Shown here in pieces: positions 1-5,059 of a stretch of 5,059 nt of DNA. The translations under genes and the position numbers were made by a program. Numbering within the stretch: position 1 is the first letter of the stretch; each line of letters begins with the position of its first letter. This DNA comes from JBJEQG01 sp051881635 (GTDB lineage Bacteria > Bacillota > Clostridia > Oscillospirales > Acutalibacteraceae), in NCBI GenBank assembly GCA_051881635.1, contig JBJEQG010000042.1, positions 1 to 5,059 on the forward strand, in the 5' to 3' direction. A model generated the notes under the pieces. The model searched no databases, was not told the DNA's origin, and was given only the letters and a program-made list of their open reading frames with translations.

Positions 1-599
1 TTAGAACATACGGCTAAATCTTTAATTCCTAAATCAATTCCAATACTTTCGCCTGTTAAATTCACTTGTTTGTCAGGCACTTCATATCCGACCGATAAAT
101 ACCAATACTTTCCGTCATAACTTATTCTTGGATTGGAATAATGTTCCCCTTTTGGTATTTTTGGTAACGGTTCGGAAGTTTTTACAAATCCGATTTTTTC
201 TCCATGAAAACCACCATTTTTCCATGACAGACTTTCATAGTTTACATAAAAGGAAAGTTTGGATTTTCGCTTGGACTTGAATTTAGGTCTGCCATTTCCC
301 ATAGCAAAGAAACGCTTGTAAGCTATATCCGCATCTTTAACAGCCTGTTTGATTACATTACAACCGACTTCTTTCAGCCAAGTGTGTGTTGTTTTCTTCA
401 AAACTGTTATTTGCTTTCTGACGCTACTTTCGGAAATGGTCTTTTCTCCTTGTTTGCCATTGTCTAAATACTCTTTGTAAATTCTTTCACGCTCTGCGAT
501 AAGATAATTGTAAGACCACCTTGCGACACCTGCACTTTTTCGGAACAATATTTCCTGTTCAGGTGTCGGATTAAGTTTTATCTTCTTGGTCATCAACAT
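1..599 (-). CDS. tnpB: TnpB, RNA-guided transposon endonuclease (IS200/IS605, IS1341-like), N-terminal part
   Basis: TnpB proteins are RNA-guided DNA nucleases of IS200/IS605 and IS607 elements, related to the ancestors of Cas12; they use an RNA made from the transposon end that lies past the tnpB 3' end. I translated 199 uninterrupted residues, and the frame runs off the window edge without a stop. Visible parts are the usual N-terminus (KIKLNPTPEQ, residues about 6-15, then ARWSYNYLIAERE), a helical region, a basic GRPKFKSKRKSK stretch near 118-129, the beta segment YDGKYWYLSVGYEV, and the RuvC-I motif GIDLGIKDLAVCS (187-199) with putative catalytic Asp189. That position fits intact family members. 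The start at 599 is preferred because an AGAGG site sits 9 nt upstream; an in-frame ATG at 593 is the alternative. No tnpA is visible. RuvC-II, the zinc finger, RuvC-III and the guide RNA region are outside the window, so activity cannot be judged. Confidence 0.93.
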   Translation of the reverse strand, partial: MLMTKKIKLNPTPEQEILFRKSAGVARWSYNYLIAERERIYKEYLDNGKQGEKTISESSVRKQITVLKKTTHTWLKEVGCNVIKQAVKDADIAYKRFFAMGNGRPKFKSKRKSKLSFYVNYESLSWKNGGFHGEKIGFVKTSEPLPKIPKGEHYSNPRISYDGKYWYLSVGYEVPDKQVNLTGESIGIDLGIKDLAVCS

Positions 600-608
600 T
601 ATTTCTAA

Positions 609-613
609 CCTCT
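609..613 (-). promoter_or_regulatory. Ribosome binding site of tnpB
   Basis: On the minus strand AGAGG lies 9 nt before the ATG at 599 and 15 nt before the in-frame ATG at 593. The spacing decides in favour of 599 as the start codon. Confidence 0.6.
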
Positions 614-655
614 TGTACCAGCTATTGCACCGTTTGCACGATACAAAGGGTATTC

Positions 656-707
656 GTTATAATAAATTTTTCTATATTTGTATAAATTTTTATAAATTTA
701 TTGTAAC
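656..707. repeat. AT-rich imperfect inverted repeat in the tnpB leader
   Basis: GTTATAATAAATTT (656-669) and AAATTTATTGTAAC (694-707) are 14-nt inverted arms with one non-Watson-Crick position, separated by 24 nt. The repeat lies between the minus-strand promoter and tnpB, so it would be transcribed as a long, weak A-U hairpin in the 5' leader. IS200/IS605 elements carry subterminal imperfect hairpins recognised as single-stranded DNA by TnpA, so this could be part of the element's left end. It could also be a leader structure, or chance in very AT-rich DNA. Seen: the repeat. Inferred: any function. Confidence 0.5.
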
Positions 708-710
708 TGT

Positions 711-748
711 TTTGGTACCCACTTATAATTCATAATTATTATACCAAA
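711..748. repeat. Nested inverted repeat over the tnpB promoter -10 region
   Basis: TTTGGTA (711-717) pairs perfectly with TACCAAA (742-748). Inside the 24-nt interval, ATAATT (725-730) pairs with AATTAT (734-739) around CAT. The outer right arm overlaps the minus-strand extended -10 element (738-746). It may be an operator-like site or a transposon-end hairpin. It is not a terminator, as it lacks a GC-rich stem and most of it precedes or spans the predicted transcription start. Confidence 0.4.
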
Positions 749-766
749 TTTGTTTGTTTTTGTCAA
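738..766 (-). promoter_or_regulatory. Consensus SigA promoter reading into tnpB
   Basis: Read on the minus strand, the -35 is TTGACA (761-766), the spacer is exactly 17 bp (744-760), and the -10 is TATAAT (738-743) preceded by TGG, which makes an extended -10. All twelve consensus positions match. Transcription would start near 731 and give a leader of about 130 nt before the tnpB ATG at 599. Whether the promoter belongs to the transposon or to host DNA depends on the left end, which I could not place. Confidence 0.75.
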
Positions 767-797
767 TCACAATGAAATTTTAGAAATTCATTGACAA
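760..797. repeat. Inverted repeat formed by the two divergent -35 boxes
   Basis: TTGTCAAT (760-767) and ATTGACAA (790-797) are perfect 8-nt inverted arms. Each contains the TTGACA hexamer of one of the two divergent promoters, so the symmetry is largely explained by back-to-back -35 elements separated by 24 bp (767-790). A second short pair, AATGAA/TTCATT (771-776 and 787-792), lies inside or overlaps it. A shared regulator binding here is possible but not needed to explain the pattern. Confidence 0.55.
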
Positions 798-819
798 GTA
801 TATGCAAAGTGTATATAAT
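791..819 (+). promoter_or_regulatory. Consensus SigA promoter of the GntR-ABC operon
   Basis: The -35 is TTGACA (791-796), the spacer is exactly 17 bp (797-813) and the -10 is TATAAT (814-819), with every hexamer position at consensus. The expected start is near 826, giving a leader of about 35 nt before the TTG start at 861. A promoter this strong fits a unit that is normally held down by a repressor, and the -10 lies inside a palindrome that could be the operator. Confidence 0.85.
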
Positions 820-830
820 CAATATATACA
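810..830. promoter_or_regulatory. Candidate GntR-family operator over the -10
   Basis: TGTATATA (810-817) and TATATACA (823-830) form a perfect 8-bp inverted repeat with a 5-bp spacer, ATCAA. It covers the -10 box (814-819) and reaches the predicted start site. GntR-family dimers bind palindromes that usually have GT in the left arm and AC in the right, and this site has both. Its place about 30 bp upstream of a GntR gene suggests autorepression of the operon by blocking RNA polymerase. Caution: the arms are mostly alternating TA, so chance symmetry is easier here than in mixed sequence. Binding by the adjacent protein is inference. Confidence 0.6.
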
Positions 831-849
831 GTAAGCACAAAAGGAACAC

Positions 850-857
850 GGGGTGAT
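850..857 (+). promoter_or_regulatory. Ribosome binding site deciding the TTG start of the GntR gene
   Basis: GGGGTGAT (850-857) differs by one base from the anti-Shine-Dalgarno complement GAGGTGAT, and the GGGG core ends 7 nt before TTG at 861. The nearby GTG at 853 is out of frame and soon meets a stop, so TTG is the supported start. Confidence 0.75.
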
Positions 858-860
858 AAA

Positions 861-1232
861 TTGAACATCTTTATAGATAATCACTGTGACTTGCCAATTT
901 ACGAACAGGTTTACAAACAAATCAAAGATAGTATTATATGCGGTCAACTGCAACCGAATACAGCTTTGCCTTCAATCCGCATTCTGGCAAAAGATTTACG
1001 AATTAGTGTTATTACCACAAAACGGGCATACGAAGAATTAGAGCGGGAGGGCTTGATTTATACCGTTGTGGGCAAAGGCAGTTTTGTTGCGGAAATTCAA
1101 ACCGAACTACTCCGAGAACAAAATCTCAAAAAGATTGAGGAGCATATAGGAGAAATCATTAAGCTGTCATATTCATGCGGTATGAGTAAAGACGATGTTT
1201 TGGAAATGGTGAAAACACTTATGGAGGAATAA
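861..1232 (+). CDS. GntR-family transcriptional regulator, YtrA subfamily
   Basis: This 123-residue protein has an N-terminal GntR winged helix (about residues 10-77). It shows the usual LPIYEQVYKQIKDSI first helix, LPSIRILAKDLRIS, a recognition-helix region VITTKRAYEELEREG (50-64) and the wing GLIYTVVGKGSFVA. The remaining 45 or so residues are charged and helical, with no effector-binding domain of the FadR, HutC or MocR type. That short architecture marks the YtrA subfamily, whose members commonly sit first in ABC transporter operons and repress them. Here it is followed after 3 nt by an ABC ATPase and preceded by a consensus promoter with a palindrome on its -10, so autorepression of the whole operon is the likely role. 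The start is TTG, supported by a strong ribosome binding site. The inducing signal is unknown; in characterised relatives it is linked to cell-envelope-active antibiotics. Confidence 0.92.
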   Translation: MNIFIDNHCDLPIYEQVYKQIKDSIICGQLQPNTALPSIRILAKDLRISVITTKRAYEELEREGLIYTVVGKGSFVAEIQTELLREQNLKKIEEHIGEIIKLSYSCGMSKDDVLEMVKTLMEE

Positions 1233-1235
1233 ATA

Positions 1236-2099
1236 ATGGAGAATGCAATTCAGATTCAAAATATGAGCAAAACTTATGCCCATTTTGCGTTGAAGAATGT
1301 ATCCTTTACTGTGCCAAGTGGCTGTATTATGGGGCTTGTCGGACGCAACGGGGCAGGAAAAACAACAACAATTCGTGCCATTATCGGCAATTTGCGTACA
1401 GACGGCGGAACAGTCAGGGTTTTGGGGCATGATGTATCAGACAAGGATTTTTACCGTTGCCGTGAGGAAATCGGTATTGTATTTGACGAATTTTTTATGT
1501 GTCAAAGCTACAAGGCAAAAATGGTGGATAAATATATGGCAACCCTGTATAAAAATTGGGACAGCGGGAAATTTTTTGAATTGCTGAAACAATTTGAAGT
1601 GCCAATGACAACAAAGGTGCGTGACTTATCACGGGGAAATAAGATGAAGATGTCGATTGCCACAGCATTGTCACATAAACCAAGACTATTGGTTTTGGAC
1701 GAACCGACAGGCGGTTTAGACCCTGTTGTTCGAGATGAAATTTTAGATGTTTTTAACGATTTTACACGCAATGAAGATTGTTCGGTTTTGCTTTCCTCGC
1801 ATATTGTAAGCGATTTGGAAAAAATTTGCGATTACATCACCTTTTTGGATAATGGTCGTTGTCTTGTCAGTGAAGAAAAGGACAAACTTTTGGAAACATA
1901 CGGTTTGATTTCATGCGATAAAAAGGTATTGGACGAATTGGATAATACAGCAATTTTCGGAATAAAGAGAACACCTTATGGTGTTCATGCTTTGGTTGAC
2001 CGTCACAAAGTTCCCAAGAGTTTTAAGGTGGAAAAAGCGACTTTGGAAGATATTTTTCTATATATGTCAAACGGCAGAAAGGAGAGAGATTCACGATGA
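1236..2099 (+). CDS. ABC transporter ATP-binding protein, BcrA/YtrB type
   Basis: This 287-residue protein is the ATPase subunit of an ABC-2 type transporter and would act at the inner face of the membrane with the permease encoded next. Visible motifs are Walker A GRNGAGKT (36-43), signature LSRGNKMK (131-138), Walker B LLVLDEPT (151-158), D-loop GGLDP (159-163) and the switch histidine in SSHI (His189). The signature departs from LSGGQ. The Q-loop region reads IGIVFDE, with Asp84 around where Gln is usual; both deviations fit the BcrA/YtrB/YhcG-like branch rather than a defect. About 80 residues after the ATPase core form the C-terminal extension typical of that branch. The start is fixed by GGAGG (1223-1227), 8 nt upstream and inside the end of the GntR gene. 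The stop overlaps the permease start as ATGA, implying translational coupling. The substrate is not readable; export or antibiotic self-protection is a family-level guess. Confidence 0.93.
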   Translation: MENAIQIQNMSKTYAHFALKNVSFTVPSGCIMGLVGRNGAGKTTTIRAIIGNLRTDGGTVRVLGHDVSDKDFYRCREEIGIVFDEFFMCQSYKAKMVDKYMATLYKNWDSGKFFELLKQFEVPMTTKVRDLSRGNKMKMSIATALSHKPRLLVLDEPTGGLDPVVRDEILDVFNDFTRNEDCSVLLSSHIVSDLEKICDYITFLDNGRCLVSEEKDKLLETYGLISCDKKVLDELDNTAIFGIKRTPYGVHALVDRHKVPKSFKVEKATLEDIFLYMSNGRKERDSR

Positions 2100-2571
2100 A
2101 TGCCGCATTGAAAAGGGAATTTTTTGTCTTAAAAAATAACCTGTTCTTTTTGATTTATGTAGCGATTTTTATGGTTGTTGCCGTTTTGGAAAATTGTATA
2201 GATAATGAGGGGACACTTTTCTTTACGATGCTGACAATTTTAATCGGTTGTTTGTATTCCACAAATACCTCGACAAATGAAACCAGATATAAATTTGATA
2301 AACAAGTTGCCGCTTTGCCCATAATCCCTAATCATATTGTTATCTCAAAATATATTGTGTCCTTTATTTTTTCATTGTTTATCAATGTAATTTTATTTTT
2401 AATAAAACAGCTGCTTTTTGTCTTTCATGTTTCGGAACAGGATATGCTGCCGTTAATTCCGTTCCTTTTAGCGTTTTATAGTGTATGTCTGATAATAACA
2501 GGAATCGGTTTGATTATCAGTTTTGCTTTTGGTGGAGATAAGGCTGTATATTTTATTATGGCTCTTTTTGC
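2096..2571 (+). CDS. ABC-2 type membrane permease, cut by the assembly gap
   Basis: The first 158 residues and two bases of codon 159 are present before the N run. Hydrophobic segments lie at about 15-32, 39-56, 85-109 and 118-145, and a fifth starts near 150. Between the second and third is ALPIIPNHIVISKY (73-86), resembling the LPIS-K-IVLSKY motif of small ABC-2 permeases (ABC2_membrane_5-like). Such proteins are usually a little over 200 residues, so about 50 residues are probably missing. The gene overlaps the ATPase gene by 4 nt and has its own AAAGGAG (2078-2084), so the two would form the transporter, probably as a homodimeric permease with two ATPases. A reading frame can be followed through the N run to 2743, but the part after the gap is the TetR gene in the wrong frame and is not part of this protein. 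Confidence 0.88.
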
Positions 2572-2671
2572 NNNNNNNNNNNNNNNNNNNNNNNNNNNNN
2601 NNNNNNNNNNNNNNNNNNNNNNNNNNNNNNNNNNNNNNNNNNNNNNNNNNNNNNNNNNNNNNNNNNNNNNN
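2572..2671. other. Assembly gap of 100 N
   Basis: Exactly 100 N, the common placeholder for a scaffold gap of unknown size. Missing here are the end of the ABC-2 permease, the start codon and first residues of the TetR gene, and any promoter, terminator or further genes between them. The roughly 150 nt needed for the permease alone would not fit in 100 nt. Operon continuity across this point cannot be assumed. Confidence 0.97.
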
Positions 2672-2673
2672 CA

Positions 2674-3234
2674 AAATTTACAAGAGAAGAAATTATTTCA
2701 GCCGCACTTTCAATCGTGCGTGAGAAAGGGTTTGAAGCATTAACCGCCAGAGCATTGGGCATGAAATTGAACAGTTCGTCCCGTCCGATTTTTACGGTAT
2801 TTCAAAGTATGGACGAAGTACAAAGCGAAGTCATGAACGCCGCAAGGGAGCTATATAATACCTATATTCGGAAAGGATTATCCCAAAAATCAAAATTCAA
2901 ATGTGTTGGGGAACAGTATATTACCTTTGCGATGAAAGAGCCAAAACTTTTTCAGCTTTTGTTTATGCAGGAACAGGATAATCTTCCAAGTGTAACAGGT
3001 GTTTTGCCTTTGATAGACAGCAACTATGAGGAAATTCTTTTATCCATTCAAGAGGAATATGGTCTTGACCGTCCGACAGCATATAACCTGTATCGGCATT
3101 TATGGATTTATACGCATGGTATTGCGGTTCTATGCACAACACGAATGTGTCAGTTTACGGGTGAAGAAATCGGAAAAATGATGAGTGAAGTATGTTTAAG
3201 TCTTTTAAAACAAATGAAAGGGAATGAAAAATGA
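2674..3234 (+). CDS. TetR/AcrR-family transcriptional regulator, missing its first residues
   Basis: In frame from the first complete codon after the gap, 186 residues run to TGA. The protein opens KFTREEIISAALSIVREKG, the first helix of a TetR DNA-binding domain, followed by the helix-turn-helix at about 23-43 (ALTARALG, then SSSRPIFTVF in place of the more usual TLYYHF-type recognition helix). The C-terminal ligand domain has YITFAMKEPKLFQLLF, seen in a broad clostridial TetR group. Relatives start only a few residues before KFTREEI, so the true start lies in the gap. The GTG at 2716 would delete helix 1 and is not the start. The stop overlaps the next ATPase gene by 4 nt. It is most likely the local repressor of the following ABC pair, responding to a small hydrophobic ligand; the ligand is unknown. 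Confidence 0.9.
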   Translation, partial: KFTREEIISAALSIVREKGFEALTARALGMKLNSSSRPIFTVFQSMDEVQSEVMNAARELYNTYIRKGLSQKSKFKCVGEQYITFAMKEPKLFQLLFMQEQDNLPSVTGVLPLIDSNYEEILLSIQEEYGLDRPTAYNLYRHLWIYTHGIAVLCTTRMCQFTGEEIGKMMSEVCLSLLKQMKGNEK

Positions 3235-3923
3235 TTGAAGTTAAAAACATCAAAAAATCATACGGCAAGGGCGAGAACTATTCGGAAATTTTAAAGGATA
3301 TTTCCGTCAATATCGAGGACAAAAGTTTTACCGTTATTTTGGGAGCGTCCGGTTCGGGAAAGTCCACTTTTTTGAATATCATATCGGGCTTGGAACACCC
3401 CGACAGCGGTAGTGTTCTCTATGACAAAACAGATATTACGGAGTTTTCTGACAATGAATTGACAACATTCAGAAAAGATTATATCGGTTTCATATTTCAG
3501 CAATATTATCTTTTGCCTAATATGAATGTGGATAAGAATGTAAAAATGGGTGCGGACTTGGCAGGCAATAAAGATTATAAAGAGATTATTGAGGCGGTTG
3601 GTTTAAAAGAAAAACTGTATAAATTTCCGAGCCAATTATCGGGCGGTGAACAACAGCGTGTTGCGGTTGCAAGAGCCTTAGCCAAAAAGCCAAAGGTCTT
3701 GTTTCTTGATGAACCGACGGGAGCGTTGGACGAAAAAACAGGGCGGCAGGTTTTGGATTATATCTGTAAACTGCATAAGGCATACGGTTTTACGGTTATT
3801 ATGATTACACATAACCAAAACATAGCGGAAATGGCGAACACTGTTATTGTTATGAACAGCGGAGAAATATCAAAAACATATACAAATACCGTCCAAAAGA
3901 GTGCGTATGAGATTGGGTGGTGA
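3231..3923 (+). CDS. ABC transporter ATP-binding protein, MacB/LolD/BceA type
   Basis: This 230-residue ATPase has all canonical motifs: Walker A GASGSGKST (38-46), Q-loop FQQ (89-91), signature LSGGEQQR (136-143), Walker B VLFLDEPTGALD (156-167) and switch histidine His194 in MITH. Length and motif style match the type VII (mechanotransmission) ATPases that pair with FtsX-like permeases, and such a permease follows after 4 nt. The start ATG overlaps the TetR stop, with AAGGGA (3218-3223) 7 nt upstream. In this class, ATP hydrolysis drives periplasm- or outside-facing movement of the permease rather than classical channel transport. Roles include lipoprotein release, peptide antibiotic resistance and cell-wall hydrolase control. 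Which applies here is not shown by the sequence. Confidence 0.95.
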   Translation: MIEVKNIKKSYGKGENYSEILKDISVNIEDKSFTVILGASGSGKSTFLNIISGLEHPDSGSVLYDKTDITEFSDNELTTFRKDYIGFIFQQYYLLPNMNVDKNVKMGADLAGNKDYKEIIEAVGLKEKLYKFPSQLSGGEQQRVAVARALAKKPKVLFLDEPTGALDEKTGRQVLDYICKLHKAYGFTVIMITHNQNIAEMANTVIVMNSGEISKTYTNTVQKSAYEIGW

Positions 3924-3927
3924 GGTT

Positions 3928-5059
3928 ATGAAAATAAAACTGAAAGACGCTTTGGGAATTACGATTATTGTGGTTTGTGCCATTTTTGTATGTACACTGT
4001 TCCTCAACTATCATATTGACCTGAGTGCCATTGGGGACAAAATTACCGTCGAGCCTGTCCGAAAATTTTATGATGCACAAATAGCAACAGCAAAAGTTGT
4101 CAGTGCCATTAGCGGCGGCTGTCTTTTAATTACATCTGTAATTATGCTGTTTTTCTATATTAAGCATTATATTGATACACACAAAAAAGAAATTGGCATT
4201 TTAAAGGCGTTGGGCTATTCCAATATAAGAATTGCAAAAGACTTTTGGGGTTTTGGATTGAGTGTGTTTTTTGGAGCGTGTGTCGGCTTTGGCGGAGCGT
4301 TTTTGATGATGCCGTCTTTTTATGAAGTACAGAATGAGGATAAAATCCTCCCTGAAATCAGCATAAACTTTCATTTCTCATTGTTTGCCTGTCTTGTGCT
4401 TTTGCCGACAGTTGCCTTTGCACTTTTAGCAGTTTTCTATGCTTGTCATAAATTAAAGCGACCGCCGTTGGAATTGTTAAAAGATAATATCCAAATGATT
4501 TCTAAATCCAAAAAACGAAAAACTGTCACAGCAGAAACTTCCTTTTTGAGCGAGTTGAAAAGAAACATTTTGTCCGATAAAAAAATTCTTGCTTTTTTCA
4601 TGATTTTTGCCTCGTTTTGTTTTTCAGCCATGACACAAATGTCTGCAAGTATGAACGAATTGGCAAGCACTATGATGGGTATCACGATTATGATTATCGG
4701 AATTATATTAGCCTGTACGACTTTGTTTATGGCAGTGACAACAGTGATTAAAGGCAATACCAAAACAATCGCCATTATGCGTGTTTTCGGCTATTCTCAG
4801 AAAGCATGCTGTAATGCACTTCTTGGAGTTTACCGTCCATTGGGCTATATTGGTTTTGCTATCGGTTCAGCCTATCAGTATATTCTTTTGAAAATCATGG
4901 TTTCAGTTGTTTTCAAAGATATAGAGGGTGTACCGGAATATCATTTTGACTTTGTGGCTATGGGAATTTCCTTTGTAGCTTTTGTTGTGCTTTATGAGTC
5001 GGTGATGTATATTTATTCTCAAAAAATTAAAAAGGTTTCCGTTAAGGAAATTATGCTTG
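3928..5059 (+). CDS. FtsX-like ABC permease with two FtsX repeats, C-terminus at the window edge
   Basis: 377 residues are present and the frame is open at the window end. It finishes KVSVKEIML, close to the usual C-terminus of this family, so probably only a residue or two is missing. Eight hydrophobic segments are predicted at about 9-27, 59-79, 106-127, 152-173, 220-237, 250-274, 304-329 and 341-362. They form two four-helix halves. Each carries the FtsX cytoplasmic motif after its second helix: IGILKALGYS (89-98) and IAIMRVFGYS (281-290). The outside loops between helices 1-2 and 5-6 are only about 30 and 12 residues, unlike MacB or BceB with large external domains. The halves are joined by a basic linker (about 174-219). 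ATG at 3928 is chosen, with GGTGG (3916-3920) 7 nt upstream. An in-frame ATG at 3907, overlapping the ATPase gene by 17 nt, would add seven residues. It would act with the preceding ATPase at the cytoplasmic membrane. Confidence 0.9.
   Translation, partial: MKIKLKDALGITIIVVCAIFVCTLFLNYHIDLSAIGDKITVEPVRKFYDAQIATAKVVSAISGGCLLITSVIMLFFYIKHYIDTHKKEIGILKALGYSNIRIAKDFWGFGLSVFFGACVGFGGAFLMMPSFYEVQNEDKILPEISINFHFSLFACLVLLPTVAFALLAVFYACHKLKRPPLELLKDNIQMISKSKKRKTVTAETSFLSELKRNILSDKKILAFFMIFASFCFSAMTQMSASMNELASTMMGITIMIIGIILACTTLFMAVTTVIKGNTKTIAIMRVFGYSQKACCNALLGVYRPLGYIGFAIGSAYQYILLKIMVSVVFKDIEGVPEYHFDFVAMGISFVAFVVLYESVMYIYSQKIKKVSVKEIML

Noticed and set aside
1..3. TTA at the window edge as a tnpB stop codon
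   Set aside because: It is out of the tnpB frame; the last complete codon is 5-3 (Ser) and the next begins AA, so the gene continues outside the window.
625..639. Short direct repeat TTGCAC-N3-TTGCAC in the tnpB leader
   Set aside because: Two 6-nt copies 9 nt apart are too short to claim as a binding site or CRISPR-like repeat.
1969..1986. Perfect 7-bp hairpin GAACACC-TTAT-GGTGTTC
   Set aside because: It lies within the ATPase coding sequence, encodes ordinary residues (RTPYGVH) and has no following T-run, so it is not a terminator; a regulatory role is unsupported.
2096..2743. Open frame running from the ABC-2 permease through the N run, as if a 215-residue protein
   Set aside because: The residues after the gap are the TetR helix 1 region read in the wrong frame; the continuity exists only because N codons contain no stop.
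2716..3234. TetR gene starting at GTG 2716
   Set aside because: The same frame continues upstream to the gap edge with KFTREEIISAALSIV, the expected first helix; the real start is inside the gap.
4446..4775. Minus-strand open frame of 109 codons opposite the FtsX gene
   Set aside because: It is a shadow of the hydrophobic permease coding strand, with no ribosome binding site or recognisable domain, and it overlaps a well-supported gene.

Overview
The window looks like a scaffolded draft contig from a low-GC Gram-positive bacterium, most likely a gut-type Firmicute (Clostridia or a relative). The evidence is AT-rich DNA, consensus SigA-type promoters, strong purine-rich ribosome binding sites, a YtrA-type GntR regulator leading an ABC operon, and a TetR/ATPase/FtsX trio of the kind common in Clostridia. 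A run of 100 N at 2572-2671 divides the window into two sequenced pieces whose true spacing is unknown.

Left piece. The minus strand (1-599) holds the N-terminal 199 residues of a TnpB protein of the IS200/IS605 (IS1341-like) group, the RNA-guided nuclease of these transposons. It is open at the window edge, just after its first RuvC aspartate. It is divergent from a plus-strand operon. The 261-base intergenic region (600-860) carries two back-to-back, fully consensus SigA promoters, each TTGACA-17 bp-TATAAT. One points into tnpB and one into the operon, with their -35 boxes only 24 bp apart. The region also holds two AT-rich inverted repeats on the tnpB side, and an 8+8 bp palindrome lying across the -10 of the operon promoter. 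The operon comprises a GntR/YtrA-like repressor (861-1232, TTG start), a BcrA/YtrB-type ABC ATPase (1236-2099) and an ABC-2 type permease (from 2096) that runs into the N gap. Spacing of 3 nt and a 4-nt ATGA overlap indicate co-transcription and translational coupling.

Right piece. A TetR-family regulator that lacks only its first few residues (in the gap) ends at 3234. It overlaps by 4 nt a MacB/LolD/BceA-type ATPase (3231-3923), followed 4 nt later by an eight-helix, two-repeat FtsX-like permease (3928 to the window end, probably lacking only a residue or two).

Working model. There are two ABC systems, each headed by its own one-component regulator. The GntR protein probably represses the first system through the palindrome on its promoter, and the TetR protein probably controls the second from a promoter hidden in the gap. 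Substrates cannot be read from the sequence; export or self-protection against membrane- or envelope-active compounds is the family-based guess. No clearly new system is evident. The points most worth checking are the divergent promoter region between tnpB and the operon, the candidate GntR operator, and what the gap hides.
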